From contig NZ_VFOR01000005.1 of NCBI RefSeq assembly GCF_006716235.1, positions 1-64,000 on the forward strand: a DNA stretch of 64,000 bases. Direction: 5' to 3'. Shown here piece after piece: positions 55,821-64,000 of the stretch. Both the position numbers and the translations under genes were made by a program. Origin of the DNA: Propioniferax innocua (GTDB lineage Bacteria > Actinomycetota > Actinomycetes > Propionibacteriales > Propionibacteriaceae). The number at the start of each line of letters is the position of its first letter. The stretch's first letter is position 1. The notes beneath the pieces were generated by a model. That model saw only the letters and a list, made by a program, of their open reading frames with translations. It did not search any database and had not been told where the DNA came from.

Positions 55821-56978
55821 ATGACCGCAGCAGGGAATCAGTCTGCCCACCACGAGTCGCGTTCAGAACAGGAGCGCGCCCGGGTGGCCCTCGTCTTCGG
55901 CGGGGCCTCGACCGAACATGGTGTCTCGTGCCTCACGGCAGCCAGCATCGCTGCGGCGATCGACCCCGATCGATATGAGGTCGTCGGGATCGGCATCACG
56001 ACCGAGGGCCTGTGGGTACATGTCCCCGTCGACGAGATCACTGCACTTGGCGCCGAGGGCGATGAGCTTCCGTCGGTGTCGCCGCATCACCCCGAATGCC
56101 ATCTGTTGCGCCGTGCCGATGGGCCGCGTCTGGTCACGGTCGACGCCGGCACGATACGCGATGAGACGCCCATCGACGTCGCCTTCTCGCTCCTGCACGG
56201 ACCATTCGGTGAGGACGGCACCATCCAGGGGATGTTCGAGATGCTCGGGGTGCGCTATGTGGGGTCGGGCGTCGCGGCCAGCGCCAACGGGATGGACAAG
56301 CACCTGATGAAGACCGCTTTCGCCGACGCCGGTCTTCCGGTCGGGCCGTACACCGTCATCACTCCAGCCGACTGGGAGAACCATCCCGATGAGGCTCGTG
56401 GACGGGTGGAGGCTCTGGGTTTCCCCGTCTTCGTCAAGCCCGCTCGCGGTGGTTCGAGTGTCGGCATCAGCCGCGTGACACGGCGGGAGGAACTCGATGA
56501 CGCCTTGATCGAGGCCCGGCGTCACGACCCCAAGATCGTCGTCGAAGCAGGATTCGTGGGAGCCCGCGAGCTCGAATGTGCCGTACTGGGCTCCTTCGAG
56601 GGGCCGCCGCGGGCGTCGGCCATCTCCGAGATCGTCATGCACACCAATGATGGTTTCTACGACTTCGAATCGAAGTACAACCCGGCCGAGGGGGCCATGG
56701 AACTGGTGGTTCCGGCGCATCTGTCGGAGGAGACCACCGAGGCCCTGCGCCGTCTCGCGGTATGGGCATTCACCGCGATGGGTTGTGAGGGATTGGCACG
56801 AGTCGACTGTTTCCTCACCGCCGAGAACGAACTGTTCGTCAACGAGATCAACACCATGCCCGGCATGACCGAATTCTCCGGATACCCGAAGATGTGGCAA
56901 GCCGCAGGCATGCCCTACCGCGAGCTCGTCACCGAACTCATCGAACTCGGACTCCGCCGTCCGCTCGGGCTGCGCTGA
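55821..56978 (+). CDS. ddl: D-alanine-D-alanine ligase
   Basis: Ddl joins two D-alanines with ATP for peptidoglycan. The 385-residue ATP-grasp protein has VALVFGGASTEHGVSCLTAAS, DVAFSLLHGPFGEDGTIQGMFEMLGVRYVGSGV, MDKHLMKTAFADAGLPVGPY, FPVFVKPARGGSSVGISRV, ARELECAVLG and ARVDCFLTAENELFVNEINTMPGMTEFSGYPKMW. TAGCCT (55809-55814) lies 6 bp before ATG 55821 and no SD is present, so the transcript is probably leaderless; GTG 55815 is less likely. As in mycobacteria it precedes a DUF3515 gene, but here that gene is on the other strand. Confidence 0.95.
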   Translation: MTAAGNQSAHHESRSEQERARVALVFGGASTEHGVSCLTAASIAAAIDPDRYEVVGIGITTEGLWVHVPVDEITALGAEGDELPSVSPHHPECHLLRRADGPRLVTVDAGTIRDETPIDVAFSLLHGPFGEDGTIQGMFEMLGVRYVGSGVAASANGMDKHLMKTAFADAGLPVGPYTVITPADWENHPDEARGRVEALGFPVFVKPARGGSSVGISRVTRREELDDALIEARRHDPKIVVEAGFVGARELECAVLGSFEGPPRASAISEIVMHTNDGFYDFESKYNPAEGAMELVVPAHLSEETTEALRRLAVWAFTAMGCEGLARVDCFLTAENELFVNEINTMPGMTEFSGYPKMWQAAGMPYRELVTELIELGLRRPLGLR

Positions 56979-57008
56979 CCCGGCGAGCGTTCTCACACAC
57001 AGGAGCGC

Positions 57009-57461
57009 TCACACGCAGGGTGTGTGCTGGGGCACATTCCTGTCGATCGCGTCGGCGACGAACGTGAGGGCACCCGCCTCGGGTGCATGATCCGATGGTA
57101 CGGCGACCTCCACGAACACGTCCCGGCCCAGGGTGGTGAACACCCGGCCACCGGTACCCGGTTGATCGAACCAGCCGACGCCGTTGACCTCAAGACACTC
57201 CGATGTCGGAGTCATCTGCTGCGGTTCGGGGACGCCACAGCGCAACGTGATGGGCGGGCGACCCCACGCCGCCGAGTGACGCCCCGGTTCGGTGGGGCGA
57301 CGTTCCTGATCCAACACCGTCTCGGGGAGATCGGCCATGAGCGCAGCGCACGTTTCGGCTTCGGTCCCGGAGAGTTCGGGCTCATCGAGCCGCACGCTCG
57401 AACCACACGCTGTGATCAGCATCAGGAGAGCCCCCGTCAGTGCCAGATGAGCACGATGCAT
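57009..57461 (-). CDS. DUF3515 lipoprotein
   Basis: Function unknown; DUF3515 proteins are restricted to actinobacteria. The 150-residue protein has a lipoprotein signal (LALTGALLMLITACGSS, Cys20), then ETCAALMADLPETVLDQERRPTEP, SAAWGRPPITLRCGVPEP, ECLEVNGVGWFDQP and VFTTLGRDVFVEVAVPSDHAP. These cover the whole family. ATG 57461 is used; GTG 57464 is equally close. It follows the Lrp-like gene with a near overlap (TGAGTGATG) and converges on ddl. Confidence 0.85.
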   Translation of the reverse strand: MHRAHLALTGALLMLITACGSSVRLDEPELSGTEAETCAALMADLPETVLDQERRPTEPGRHSAAWGRPPITLRCGVPEPQQMTPTSECLEVNGVGWFDQPGTGGRVFTTLGRDVFVEVAVPSDHAPEAGALTFVADAIDRNVPQHTPCV

Positions 57462-57464
57462 CAC

Positions 57465-57701
57465 TCAGAGGTTGACCACGGAGCAGGTCACGGTGCGGGT
57501 GATGCCCTCGGACTGCTGGATCTTCGAGACGATCATGGCGCCCAGCTCGTCGACCGAATCGGCCTCGGCGTGGACGATGATGTCGTAGGGCCCGATGACG
57601 TCTTCAGCACGGGTCACACCCGGGATCTGGCGAAGGTTCTCGGCCACCTCGGCGGCTTGGCCGACGAGGGTCTGGACCAGGACGTAGGACTGGACGGTCA
57701 T
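57465..57701 (-). CDS. Stand-alone Lrp/AsnC effector-binding (RAM) domain protein
   Basis: A 78-residue protein that contains only the alpha-beta ligand-binding domain of the Lrp/AsnC family: VQSYVLVQTLVGQAAEVAENLRQIPGVTRAEDVIGPYDIIVHAEADSVDELGAMIVSKIQQSEGI. There is no DNA-binding helix-turn-helix. AAAGG lies 7 bp before ATG 57701. Such proteins may bind amino acids and assemble with other Lrp-like proteins; the ligand is unknown. It is co-directional with the DUF3515 gene. Confidence 0.85.
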   Translation of the reverse strand: MTVQSYVLVQTLVGQAAEVAENLRQIPGVTRAEDVIGPYDIIVHAEADSVDELGAMIVSKIQQSEGITRTVTCSVVNL

Positions 57702-57947
57702 GACATCACCTTTCAGGTACGCGCCGGTGTCAGGAAAGCGCCGACGGGTCTTGTTGTGGCTCACCGATCCGCTGCGGTGCGGATCGGCCAAGCGGTCCAC
57801 CAGGCGTCCGCCATCACAGGCGTTCACCCTGCTCGACCACTCTGCCGGGCTCCACGCTAGCGTGTCAGAGCGCCCGCACGGAATGGCCCGATGAAGATCG
57901 TTGGGCTCCGATCAGCGGGAACGGCATCGCAGCAGACAGGAGGGGCC

Positions 57948-58916
57948 ATGATCCCGGGCAGGCACGAAGCCGGTGAGACCGTCGGCGACGTCGGAGAGTT
58001 CGCCCTGATCGACCAGATGCTCGACGGGCTCGTCGATGATGGCCGGGTGACGGTCAGGCCTGGTGATGACGCCGCGGCCTTCGTCACCGAGGGCGACACG
58101 GTCGTCACCACCGATGTGCTGAACGAAGGAGTCCACTTCCGGACCGACTGGTCGGATGCCGAGGACATCGGTGCACGGGCCGTCGCGCAGAATCTCGCCG
58201 ATCTCGAGGCGATGGGTGCTGATGTGCTCGGAGTGGTGGCGGCGGTCAGCGTCCCCACCACCACCGACGCCGCGTGGGTCCGGGCACTCTCCGCCGGTAT
58301 GCGCACCGAATGCGCCAGAGCGGGCGCGACCCTCCTCGGGGGCGACCTGTCGTCCAGCCCGCACATCAGCATCGCCGTCACCGCACTGGGCGACCTGCGC
58401 GGGCGAGCACCGGTGCGTCGTGGCGGAGCGCGCCCGGGCGACGTCGTGGCGGTGAAGGGGCGCCTCGGCTGGTCGGCCGCCGGGCTGTTCGTCCTCACCC
58501 GTGGCTTCAAGTCCCCGCGTGCGGTGGTGTCGGCCTACCGGGTGCCGGAGGTGCCCTACGGCGAGGGCCGACGGGCCGCCGAGGCCGGAGCCACGAGCAT
58601 GATCGATGTCTCCGACGGCCTCCTGGCCGATCTCGGCCATATCGCCGAACAGTCGGGTGTGGGGATCCGGATCAGCTCCGAGGCGCTCGACGTGCCCGAC
58701 CCGCTCCAGGCGGTGGCGGCCACGACCGGCTCCAGCCCGCTGCGGTTCGTGCTGACCGGTGGCGAGGACCACGCGCTGGTGGGTACCTTCGACCAGGTCG
58801 ATGTGCCCTCGGACTGGGCGATCATCGGTCGCGTCGCCGAAGGTGGCGGCGTCCTCGTCGACGACGAGGAATGGGATCCGGAGGAGGGGACCGGCTATGT
58901 CCATTTCCAGCGTTGA
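57948..58916 (+). CDS. thiL: Thiamine-monophosphate kinase
   Basis: ThiL phosphorylates thiamine monophosphate to thiamine diphosphate. The 322-residue PurM-like protein has [89 protein letters not shown] and [20 protein letters not shown] just before ATG 57948 fixes the start; an earlier ATG at 57891 lacks an SD. TAGCGT near 57857 may be a distant -10. I see no TPP riboswitch. The 3' end contains the SD and start of thiD. Confidence 0.94.
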   Translation: MIPGRHEAGETVGDVGEFALIDQMLDGLVDDGRVTVRPGDDAAAFVTEGDTVVTTDVLNEGVHFRTDWSDAEDIGARAVAQNLADLEAMGADVLGVVAAVSVPTTTDAAWVRALSAGMRTECARAGATLLGGDLSSSPHISIAVTALGDLRGRAPVRRGGARPGDVVAVKGRLGWSAAGLFVLTRGFKSPRAVVSAYRVPEVPYGEGRRAAEAGATSMIDVSDGLLADLGHIAEQSGVGIRISSEALDVPDPLQAVAATTGSSPLRFVLTGGEDHALVGTFDQVDVPSDWAIIGRVAEGGGVLVDDEEWDPEEGTGYVHFQR

Positions 58917-59760
58917 CCAGCCTTCCGGCCTCGAGCGGTCAGGGATGCTTCCGACCGCTCGGGTGCTGACGATCGCGGGATCCGACTCCGGTGGGGGAGC
59001 GGGCATCCAGGCCGACCTGCGCACCATGGCCGCGTACGGGGTGCACGGTATGAGCGTGATCGCCTCGGTCACCGTCCAGAACTCGCTCGGCGTGCAGGGT
59101 TTTCATCAGATCCCGTTGGATGTCATCGAAGCCCAGTTCCGGGCCGTGGTGGATGACATCGGCGTTGATGCGATCAAGACCGGGATGCTCGGTGATGCGG
59201 TGACGATCGACCTCGTGGCGAACCTCCTCGCCGATGTGGACGTGCCCGTGGTCATCGACCCGGTGTGCGCCAGCAAGCACGGCGACCCGTTGATCCTCGA
59301 GGATGCGCGTTCGCACATCGTCACCGAACTCGCGCAGCGCGCCACCGTGATCACCCCCAACCTCGGAGAGGCCGCCCTGCTCTCCGGTCTCGACATGGAC
59401 GCCGACCCGGCCGATCTGGCCGCTCCGCTCCTTGCCGCTGGCGCGGAATGGGTGCTGGTCAAGGGAGGACACGCCGAGGGGCCACCCACCGACCACCTGA
59501 TCGGTCCGGGCGGGCGTCACTCCTACACCGGTGAACGACACGACAACCGTCACACGCACGGCACCGGATGCACGTTGGCGGCGGCCATCGCGTCCCTGCT
59601 GGGGCTGGATCATGCCACGACGGGAACCCCCGACGTGCCGCGAGCGGTGGAACGTGCCAACGCCTATGTGAACGGCGCGATCAAGAACGGCTTCGCGTTG
59701 GGATCGGGCATCGGCCCGGTCGATCACCTGTGGCGGGTCCGCGAACACCTCTTGGATTGA
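58897..59760 (+). CDS. thiD: Hydroxymethylpyrimidine/phosphomethylpyrimidine kinase
   Basis: ThiD phosphorylates HMP and HMP-phosphate to the pyrophosphate used in thiamine synthesis. The 287-residue ribokinase-like protein has [80 protein letters not shown] and [18 protein letters not shown] 58897 overlaps thiL by 20 bp and has GAGGAGG about 9 bp upstream; ATG 58945 would remove 16 residues that are not conserved. The overlap suggests coupling to thiL. Confidence 0.92.
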   Translation: MSISSVDQPSGLERSGMLPTARVLTIAGSDSGGGAGIQADLRTMAAYGVHGMSVIASVTVQNSLGVQGFHQIPLDVIEAQFRAVVDDIGVDAIKTGMLGDAVTIDLVANLLADVDVPVVIDPVCASKHGDPLILEDARSHIVTELAQRATVITPNLGEAALLSGLDMDADPADLAAPLLAAGAEWVLVKGGHAEGPPTDHLIGPGGRHSYTGERHDNRHTHGTGCTLAAAIASLLGLDHATTGTPDVPRAVERANAYVNGAIKNGFALGSGIGPVDHLWRVREHLLD

Positions 59761-59819
59761 ATCCCCGAAGGGATGCCTCGGCCCGGCGTGTGCGATGTGC
59801 GTCTTGCCGAGTGAGCACA

Positions 59820-59832
59820 TAAGGTCACAGAC
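59820..59832 (+). promoter_or_regulatory. -10 element of a probable leaderless ftsK promoter
   Basis: TAAGGT (59820-59825) ends 7 bp before ATG 59833 and no SD is seen. Confidence 0.5.
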
Positions 59833-62382
59833 ATGGCGAGTCGTGCGTCTTCCCCCGCACGCACCCGTTCGGCCAGCCGTGCTGGTTCCGGGGCGCGCAG
59901 TGGCGGGAATCAGAAGAAGTCCACGCGGCGGGCCCCCCAGAAGCGGGCCACGCCGCAGTCAAACGCACCCGTACCCACCTTGGGGCGAGGGATCGCCGCT
60001 GTCTACGGAGCCATGGCCCATGTCACCGGGCGCCTGGTGCGATCGATCGGTAATGGAACCGAGGAACCCGAGGTCAGACGCGATGGCGTCGGCCTGTTCC
60101 TGCTCGGATGCTCCATCGTGCTGGCGGCCGCGTTCTGGTTCGGACTGCCCGATCCGGTGGGGGCGGGGATCGTCTTCGGCGTCACCACGATCATCGGGAG
60201 CCTCGGCTTCGCGTCGCCGATCATGGTGGGCTGGCTTTCCTGGACGACTCTGCGTGCACCGATCCCCGAGGGGCCTGCCGGACGCCGCGTTCTTGGTTGG
60301 ACCCTGCTGCTGGTGGGGATCCTCGGCCTGTTGAGCATCGCCGACGGCTTGCCTCGACCAGACAATGCCGTGGCCATCCGCCATGCCGGAGGGATGATCG
60401 GGTTCGTCGTCTCCAGCCTCCTGGCCGACCTCATGACCCGTTGGGTGGCCGTTCCGCTTCTGGTGCTGCTCACCCTCTATGGCTTCCTGGCCGTCATCGG
60501 GCTGCCGCTGTACCGCATCATCGACATGATGCGGACCGTCGCGGCTCACCCCGACAGTGACATCGAGTACAGCGGTGAGATCGCCTACGACACCCCCGTG
60601 GTCTCCCACCCGGAGAACGATGAGAGGACGGAGGCCAAACCCAAGACCAGGCGTCGCCGGAAGAAGGCCGACGCCGAGGTCACCGAACCGGTGGAGCACA
60701 GCACGGGTCTGTTCGATGTGGAGGCGCTCGGCGACCCGGCCTTCGGTGGCGTCGACGATGCCACGACCCAGGGGATCGCCGCGACCTCCGGGGCCGACTC
60801 CGACTCCACCGGCCGCACCACCGCGGGCCTGCCGCCGGGGGCGGAGCCCAGCGTCAGCGAGGTCGAGGCGCCGGATCATTCGCCCATTCCACAGCGCGTC
60901 GAGCAGCTCCAGCTCTCCGGCGATGTCCAGTACACCCTGCCGGAGGCGGACACCCTCAAACCGGGAACCCCGCCCAAATCCAGGTCCGAGGCCTCGGAGA
61001 AGGTCGTGGAGGCCCTCCGTGGGGTGTTCGAGGAGTTCAAGATCGACGCCCACGTCACCGGCTACTCGCGAGGACCGACCGTCACCCGCTACGAGATCGA
61101 GCTCGGAGCCGGCGTCAAGGTCGAGCGCGTCACCGCCCTCAGCAAGACCATCTCCTACGCTGTCGCGTCGGCCGATGTGCGCATCCTCTCGCCGATCCCC
61201 GGAAAGTCGGCCATCGGTATCGAGATCCCGAACACCGACAAGGAAGTGGTCTCGCTCGGTGACGTGCTGCGTTCACCGGCCGCCCGCAACGACCAGAGCC
61301 CCATGACCGTCGGACTGGGCAAGGACGTCGAAGGCGGCTTCGTCGTGGCCAACATGGCCAAGATGCCCCACCTGCTCGTCGCCGGCGCCACCGGTTCGGG
61401 TAAGTCGTCGTTCATCAACTCGATGATCACCTCGATCATGATGCGTGCGACCCCAGATGAGGTGCGCATGCTGCTGGTGGACCCCAAGCGCGTCGAGCTC
61501 AACGTGTATGAGGGCATCCCACACCTGGTGACGCCGATCATCACCAACGCGAAGAAGGCGGCCGAGGCCCTGCAATGGGTCGTCCGTGAGATGGACATGC
61601 GGTACGACGACCTCGCCGAGTTCGGTTTCCGCCACGTCAAGGACTTCAACAAGGCCGTGCTGGCCGGGCAGGTGAAGGTGCCCGAGGGCTCCGAGCGCAA
61701 ACTTGAGCCCTACCCGTACCTGCTCGTCGTGGTCGATGAGCTTGCCGACCTCATGATGGTGGCGCCGCGTGATGTGGAGGACTCCATCGTCCGCATCACC
61801 CAGCTCGCCCGCGCCGCAGGCATCCATCTGGTGTTGGCGACCCAGCGTCCCTCCACCGATGTGGTGACCGGCCTGATCAAGGCCAACGTGCCTTCGCGAC
61901 TTGCGTTCGCCACCTCCTCGATGACTGACTCGCGAGTCATCCTCGATCAGCCCGGCGCCGAGAAACTCGTCGGGCAGGGTGACGGGCTGTTCGCGCCGAT
62001 GGGTGGCAAACCCATCCGTGTGCAGGGCTCGTGGGTCACCGAGAACGAGATCCGGCAGGTGGCCGACCACGTCCGCGAACAGTTGGACCCGCACTACCGC
62101 GAGGACGTCGGCGCGCCCAAGGAGACCAAGAAGGTCGCAGAGGACATCGGCGACGACCTCGAACTGGTGCTCGAGGCGGTCCAGCTCGTGGTCAACCTGC
62201 AGTTGGGCTCCACCTCGATGTTGCAGCGCAAGCTGCGCGTCGGCTTCGCCAAGGCCGGACGCCTCATGGACATCCTGGAGACGCGTGGCGTCGTCGGGCC
62301 GTCAGAAGGATCCAAACCGCGTGAGGTGCTGGTGAAGCCCGATGACCTCGACGATGTGCTGGCCAATCTTCAGGCCGGCTGA
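59833..62382 (+). CDS. ftsK: FtsK/SpoIIIE-type DNA translocase
   Basis: FtsK pumps chromosomal DNA at the division septum and aids dimer resolution. The 849-residue protein starts with a basic, Ser/Arg-rich tail, has four membrane helices (about 90-235), a short Pro/Thr/Glu-rich linker, and the motor domain with [35 protein letters not shown] (Walker A near residue 515), [41 protein letters not shown] (Walker B) and [24 protein letters not shown]. The C-terminal gamma domain ([29 protein letters not shown]) binds KOPS-type sequences. Confidence 0.96.
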   Translation: MASRASSPARTRSASRAGSGARSGGNQKKSTRRAPQKRATPQSNAPVPTLGRGIAAVYGAMAHVTGRLVRSIGNGTEEPEVRRDGVGLFLLGCSIVLAAAFWFGLPDPVGAGIVFGVTTIIGSLGFASPIMVGWLSWTTLRAPIPEGPAGRRVLGWTLLLVGILGLLSIADGLPRPDNAVAIRHAGGMIGFVVSSLLADLMTRWVAVPLLVLLTLYGFLAVIGLPLYRIIDMMRTVAAHPDSDIEYSGEIAYDTPVVSHPENDERTEAKPKTRRRRKKADAEVTEPVEHSTGLFDVEALGDPAFGGVDDATTQGIAATSGADSDSTGRTTAGLPPGAEPSVSEVEAPDHSPIPQRVEQLQLSGDVQYTLPEADTLKPGTPPKSRSEASEKVVEALRGVFEEFKIDAHVTGYSRGPTVTRYEIELGAGVKVERVTALSKTISYAVASADVRILSPIPGKSAIGIEIPNTDKEVVSLGDVLRSPAARNDQSPMTVGLGKDVEGGFVVANMAKMPHLLVAGATGSGKSSFINSMITSIMMRATPDEVRMLLVDPKRVELNVYEGIPHLVTPIITNAKKAAEALQWVVREMDMRYDDLAEFGFRHVKDFNKAVLAGQVKVPEGSERKLEPYPYLLVVVDELADLMMVAPRDVEDSIVRITQLARAAGIHLVLATQRPSTDVVTGLIKANVPSRLAFATSSMTDSRVILDQPGAEKLVGQGDGLFAPMGGKPIRVQGSWVTENEIRQVADHVREQLDPHYREDVGAPKETKKVAEDIGDDLELVLEAVQLVVNLQLGSTSMLQRKLRVGFAKAGRLMDILETRGVVGPSEGSKPREVLVKPDDLDDVLANLQAG

Positions 62383-62404
62383 CGCCGCGTGATAATGGGC
62401 GACG

Positions 62405-63871
62405 ATGACTGACACGACCACCGTTCACATCCAATCTCTGGGATGTGCCCGCAATGACGTTGATTCCGAGGAACTCGCCGGACGCTTGGCGGCCGAGGGG
62501 TTCGAACTCGTCGACGACCCGGAGAGCGCCGACGCGGTCATGGTCAACACCTGCGGGTTCATCGAGTCAGCGAAGCAGGATTCGGTGAACACATTGCTGG
62601 CCGCCGCCGACCTCAAGGACGGTGGCCGGACGAAGGCCGTTGTCGCCGTGGGATGCATGGCCGAGCGGTACGGCGTCGAGCTGGCCGAGGCCATGCCCGA
62701 GACCGATGCGGTGCTGGGCTTCGATGCCTACACCGACATGGGGGAGCGTCTGCGTCGGATCCTTGCCGGGGAACGCCCCGAATCGCACGTGCCCCGCGAT
62801 CGCCGGACGCTCCTTCCGATCTCCCCGCGAGAACGCGGTGCCGCCGCCGGTGAGACCCCGGGCCATGCCCGTGTTGTGCCGAGCGCTGACGAGGGGAAGG
62901 ACCCGGTGGGTTCGCTCGGCGGCGAAGGACATGGTGGCCGGGTATTGCGTCGGCGTCTGCACAACAGTCCGATGGCGCCGCTGAAACTGGCTTCGGGCTG
63001 TGATCGACGCTGCGCGTTCTGCGCGATCCCCAAGTTCCGTGGCGCGTATCTCTCGCGTCCACCGCTGGATGTGGTGGCAGAAGCCGAATGGCTGGCTGAC
63101 CACGGCGTCAGGGAAGCCTTCCTGGTGAGCGAGAACTCCTCCAGCTACGGCAAGGACCTGGGGGATGTGCGCGCGCTGGAGGCGCTCCTGCCGGAGCTGG
63201 CCCGGGTCGAGGGGCTGGACTGGATCCGTGTCTCCTATCTCCAACCTGCGGAGATGCGCCCCGGGCTCATCGAAGCCATGCTCGACACACCCAAGGTGGT
63301 GCCGTACTTCGATCTCAGCTTCCAGCACGCGTCCGGGCCCCTGCTGCGGCGCATGAGACGCTTCGGCGACGCCGAACAGTTCCTCGCGCTCATTGAACAG
63401 ATCCGGGACAAGGCACCGCAGGCCGGGATACGCTCCAACGTCATCGTCGGGTTTCCCGGTGAGACCGACGAGGATGTCGATGTGCTCCATGACTTCCTCG
63501 AACGTGCCGGGCTCGACGCGATCGGCGTCTTCGCATACTCCGACGAGGAGGGGACCGAGGCCGAGCATCTGGATGGGCATGTCGATCCCGAGGTCGTCGA
63601 GGAACGGCGGAGCGCCACGACCGATCTGGCTGAGACCCTCATGAACGATCGGGCACTCCAGCGTGTGGGAGAACGCGTCGAGGTCCTCATCGAGGAGATC
63701 GATGTCGAGGCCGGGGAGATCATCGGCCGTGCGGCGCATCAGGGCCCCGAGGTGGATGGACAGTGCCTGATGGCCGGTCTCGATGCAGCCGCCGTGGGCA
63801 TCGGGCACATGGTTTCAGGCACTGTCGTCGGCACCGAGGGCGTCGACCTCGTGGTGGAGGCCGACCGATGA
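62405..63871 (+). CDS. rimO: Ribosomal protein S12 methylthiotransferase
   Basis: RimO is a radical-SAM enzyme that adds a methylthio group to an Asp of ribosomal protein S12. The 488-residue protein has the N-terminal UPF0004 domain with Fe-S cysteines ([33 protein letters not shown]), a 60-residue linker, the radical-SAM motif [17 protein letters not shown] and a C-terminal TRAM domain ([29 protein letters not shown]). GATAAT (62391-62396) lies 8 bp before ATG 62405, so the transcript is nearly leaderless. Its stop overlaps pgsA by ATGA. Confidence 0.95.
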   Translation: MTDTTTVHIQSLGCARNDVDSEELAGRLAAEGFELVDDPESADAVMVNTCGFIESAKQDSVNTLLAAADLKDGGRTKAVVAVGCMAERYGVELAEAMPETDAVLGFDAYTDMGERLRRILAGERPESHVPRDRRTLLPISPRERGAAAGETPGHARVVPSADEGKDPVGSLGGEGHGGRVLRRRLHNSPMAPLKLASGCDRRCAFCAIPKFRGAYLSRPPLDVVAEAEWLADHGVREAFLVSENSSSYGKDLGDVRALEALLPELARVEGLDWIRVSYLQPAEMRPGLIEAMLDTPKVVPYFDLSFQHASGPLLRRMRRFGDAEQFLALIEQIRDKAPQAGIRSNVIVGFPGETDEDVDVLHDFLERAGLDAIGVFAYSDEEGTEAEHLDGHVDPEVVEERRSATTDLAETLMNDRALQRVGERVEVLIEEIDVEAGEIIGRAAHQGPEVDGQCLMAGLDAAAVGIGHMVSGTVVGTEGVDLVVEADR

Positions 63872-64000
63872 GCGGGCTGCGTGCTCAGGTGAACGGGCCG
63901 AACATCCTCACCGCGCTGCGGATCGTGCTGGTCCCGTTGTTTGGCTGGATGCTGCTGGCTCACCCCGACGACGTGCAGTGGCGCATCTTCACGACCCTGA
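63868..64000 (+). CDS. pgsA: CDP-diacylglycerol-glycerol-3-phosphate 3-phosphatidyltransferase, N-terminal part (3' end outside window)
   Basis: The frame starts at ATG 63868, overlapping the rimO stop, and stays open to the window end (44 codons). The visible residues [30 protein letters not shown] match the start of PgsA-type CDP-alcohol phosphatidyltransferases (PNxLTxxRI...P). The CDP-alcohol motif lies beyond the window. rimO-pgsA is a known actinobacterial gene order. The assignment to PgsA rather than a paralogue is by context. Confidence 0.8.
   Translation, partial: MSGLRAQVNGPNILTALRIVLVPLFGWMLLAHPDDVQWRIFTTL

Noticed and set aside
57800-57947. TPP riboswitch in front of thiL
   Set aside because: I could not find the conserved CTGAGA and related THI-box segments in this leader.

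Overview
The window is high-GC DNA with dense genes, many GTG starts and frequent ATGA/GTGA overlaps, which points to an actinobacterium. Markers that agree: Pup ligase PafA with PafB/PafC, an MptB-type mannosyltransferase, an FbiD/CofC-type F420 enzyme, HelY, and the order gltX - tRNA-Glu/Gln - iclR - leuCD - fbiD - gpsA - ddl - DUF3515 - thiL, which is close to the mycobacterial order. A NifJ-type pyruvate:ferredoxin oxidoreductase and a DcuC C4-dicarboxylate carrier suggest a facultative or anaerobic, possibly fermentative, member such as a Propionibacteriales species. That last step is inference.

1-22.6 kb: the 3' end of scpB, rluB, then the Paf/Tat locus (pafA, an FKBP lipoprotein, pafB, pafC, tatA, tatC, a diacylglycerol-kinase-like gene, helY). 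Two blocks interrupt it: a GltD-like/ferredoxin + nifJ + DHOD-like redox operon with gluQRS, and hrpB + dcuC. The promoters of the redox operon and of dcuC carry a similar ACTAC-N4/5-GTAGT dyad.

22.6-29.3 kb: a 1232-residue secreted LPSTG protein that joins a phosphodiester glycosidase to a metallophosphoesterase, then hisF, a D-2-hydroxyacid dehydrogenase and a GT87-like mannosyltransferase.

29.4-40.5 kb: a branched-chain amino acid region with ilvD, a metP/metS-type sodium symporter pair (metS is only 36 codons), ilvB with a leader peptide and rho-independent attenuator, ilvN, ilvC, leuB and ilvE. Many gaps here hold hairpins and short tandem repeats of 17-20 bp.

40.5-49.4 kb: a DUF1707 protein, a crotonase-like protein, an FAH-family hydrolase, gltX, a CPBP protease, a 5'-truncated acyl-CoA ligase next to a long inverted repeat, tRNA-Glu(CTC), tRNA-Gln(CTG), an MptB-like mannosyltransferase and an IclR regulator divergent from leuC.

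49.6-64 kb: leuCD, a CofC/FbiD-like enzyme, plsC, gpsA, nhaA with a structured leader that resembles the nhaA-I (lithium) riboswitch class, ddl, a DUF3515 lipoprotein, a stand-alone Lrp/AsnC effector domain, thiL, thiD, ftsK, rimO and the start of pgsA. At least eight genes have a -10-like hexamer 6-8 bp before the start codon, so leaderless transcripts appear common. I saw no CRISPR array, transposase or prophage gene. No gap without a gene exceeds about 250 bp.
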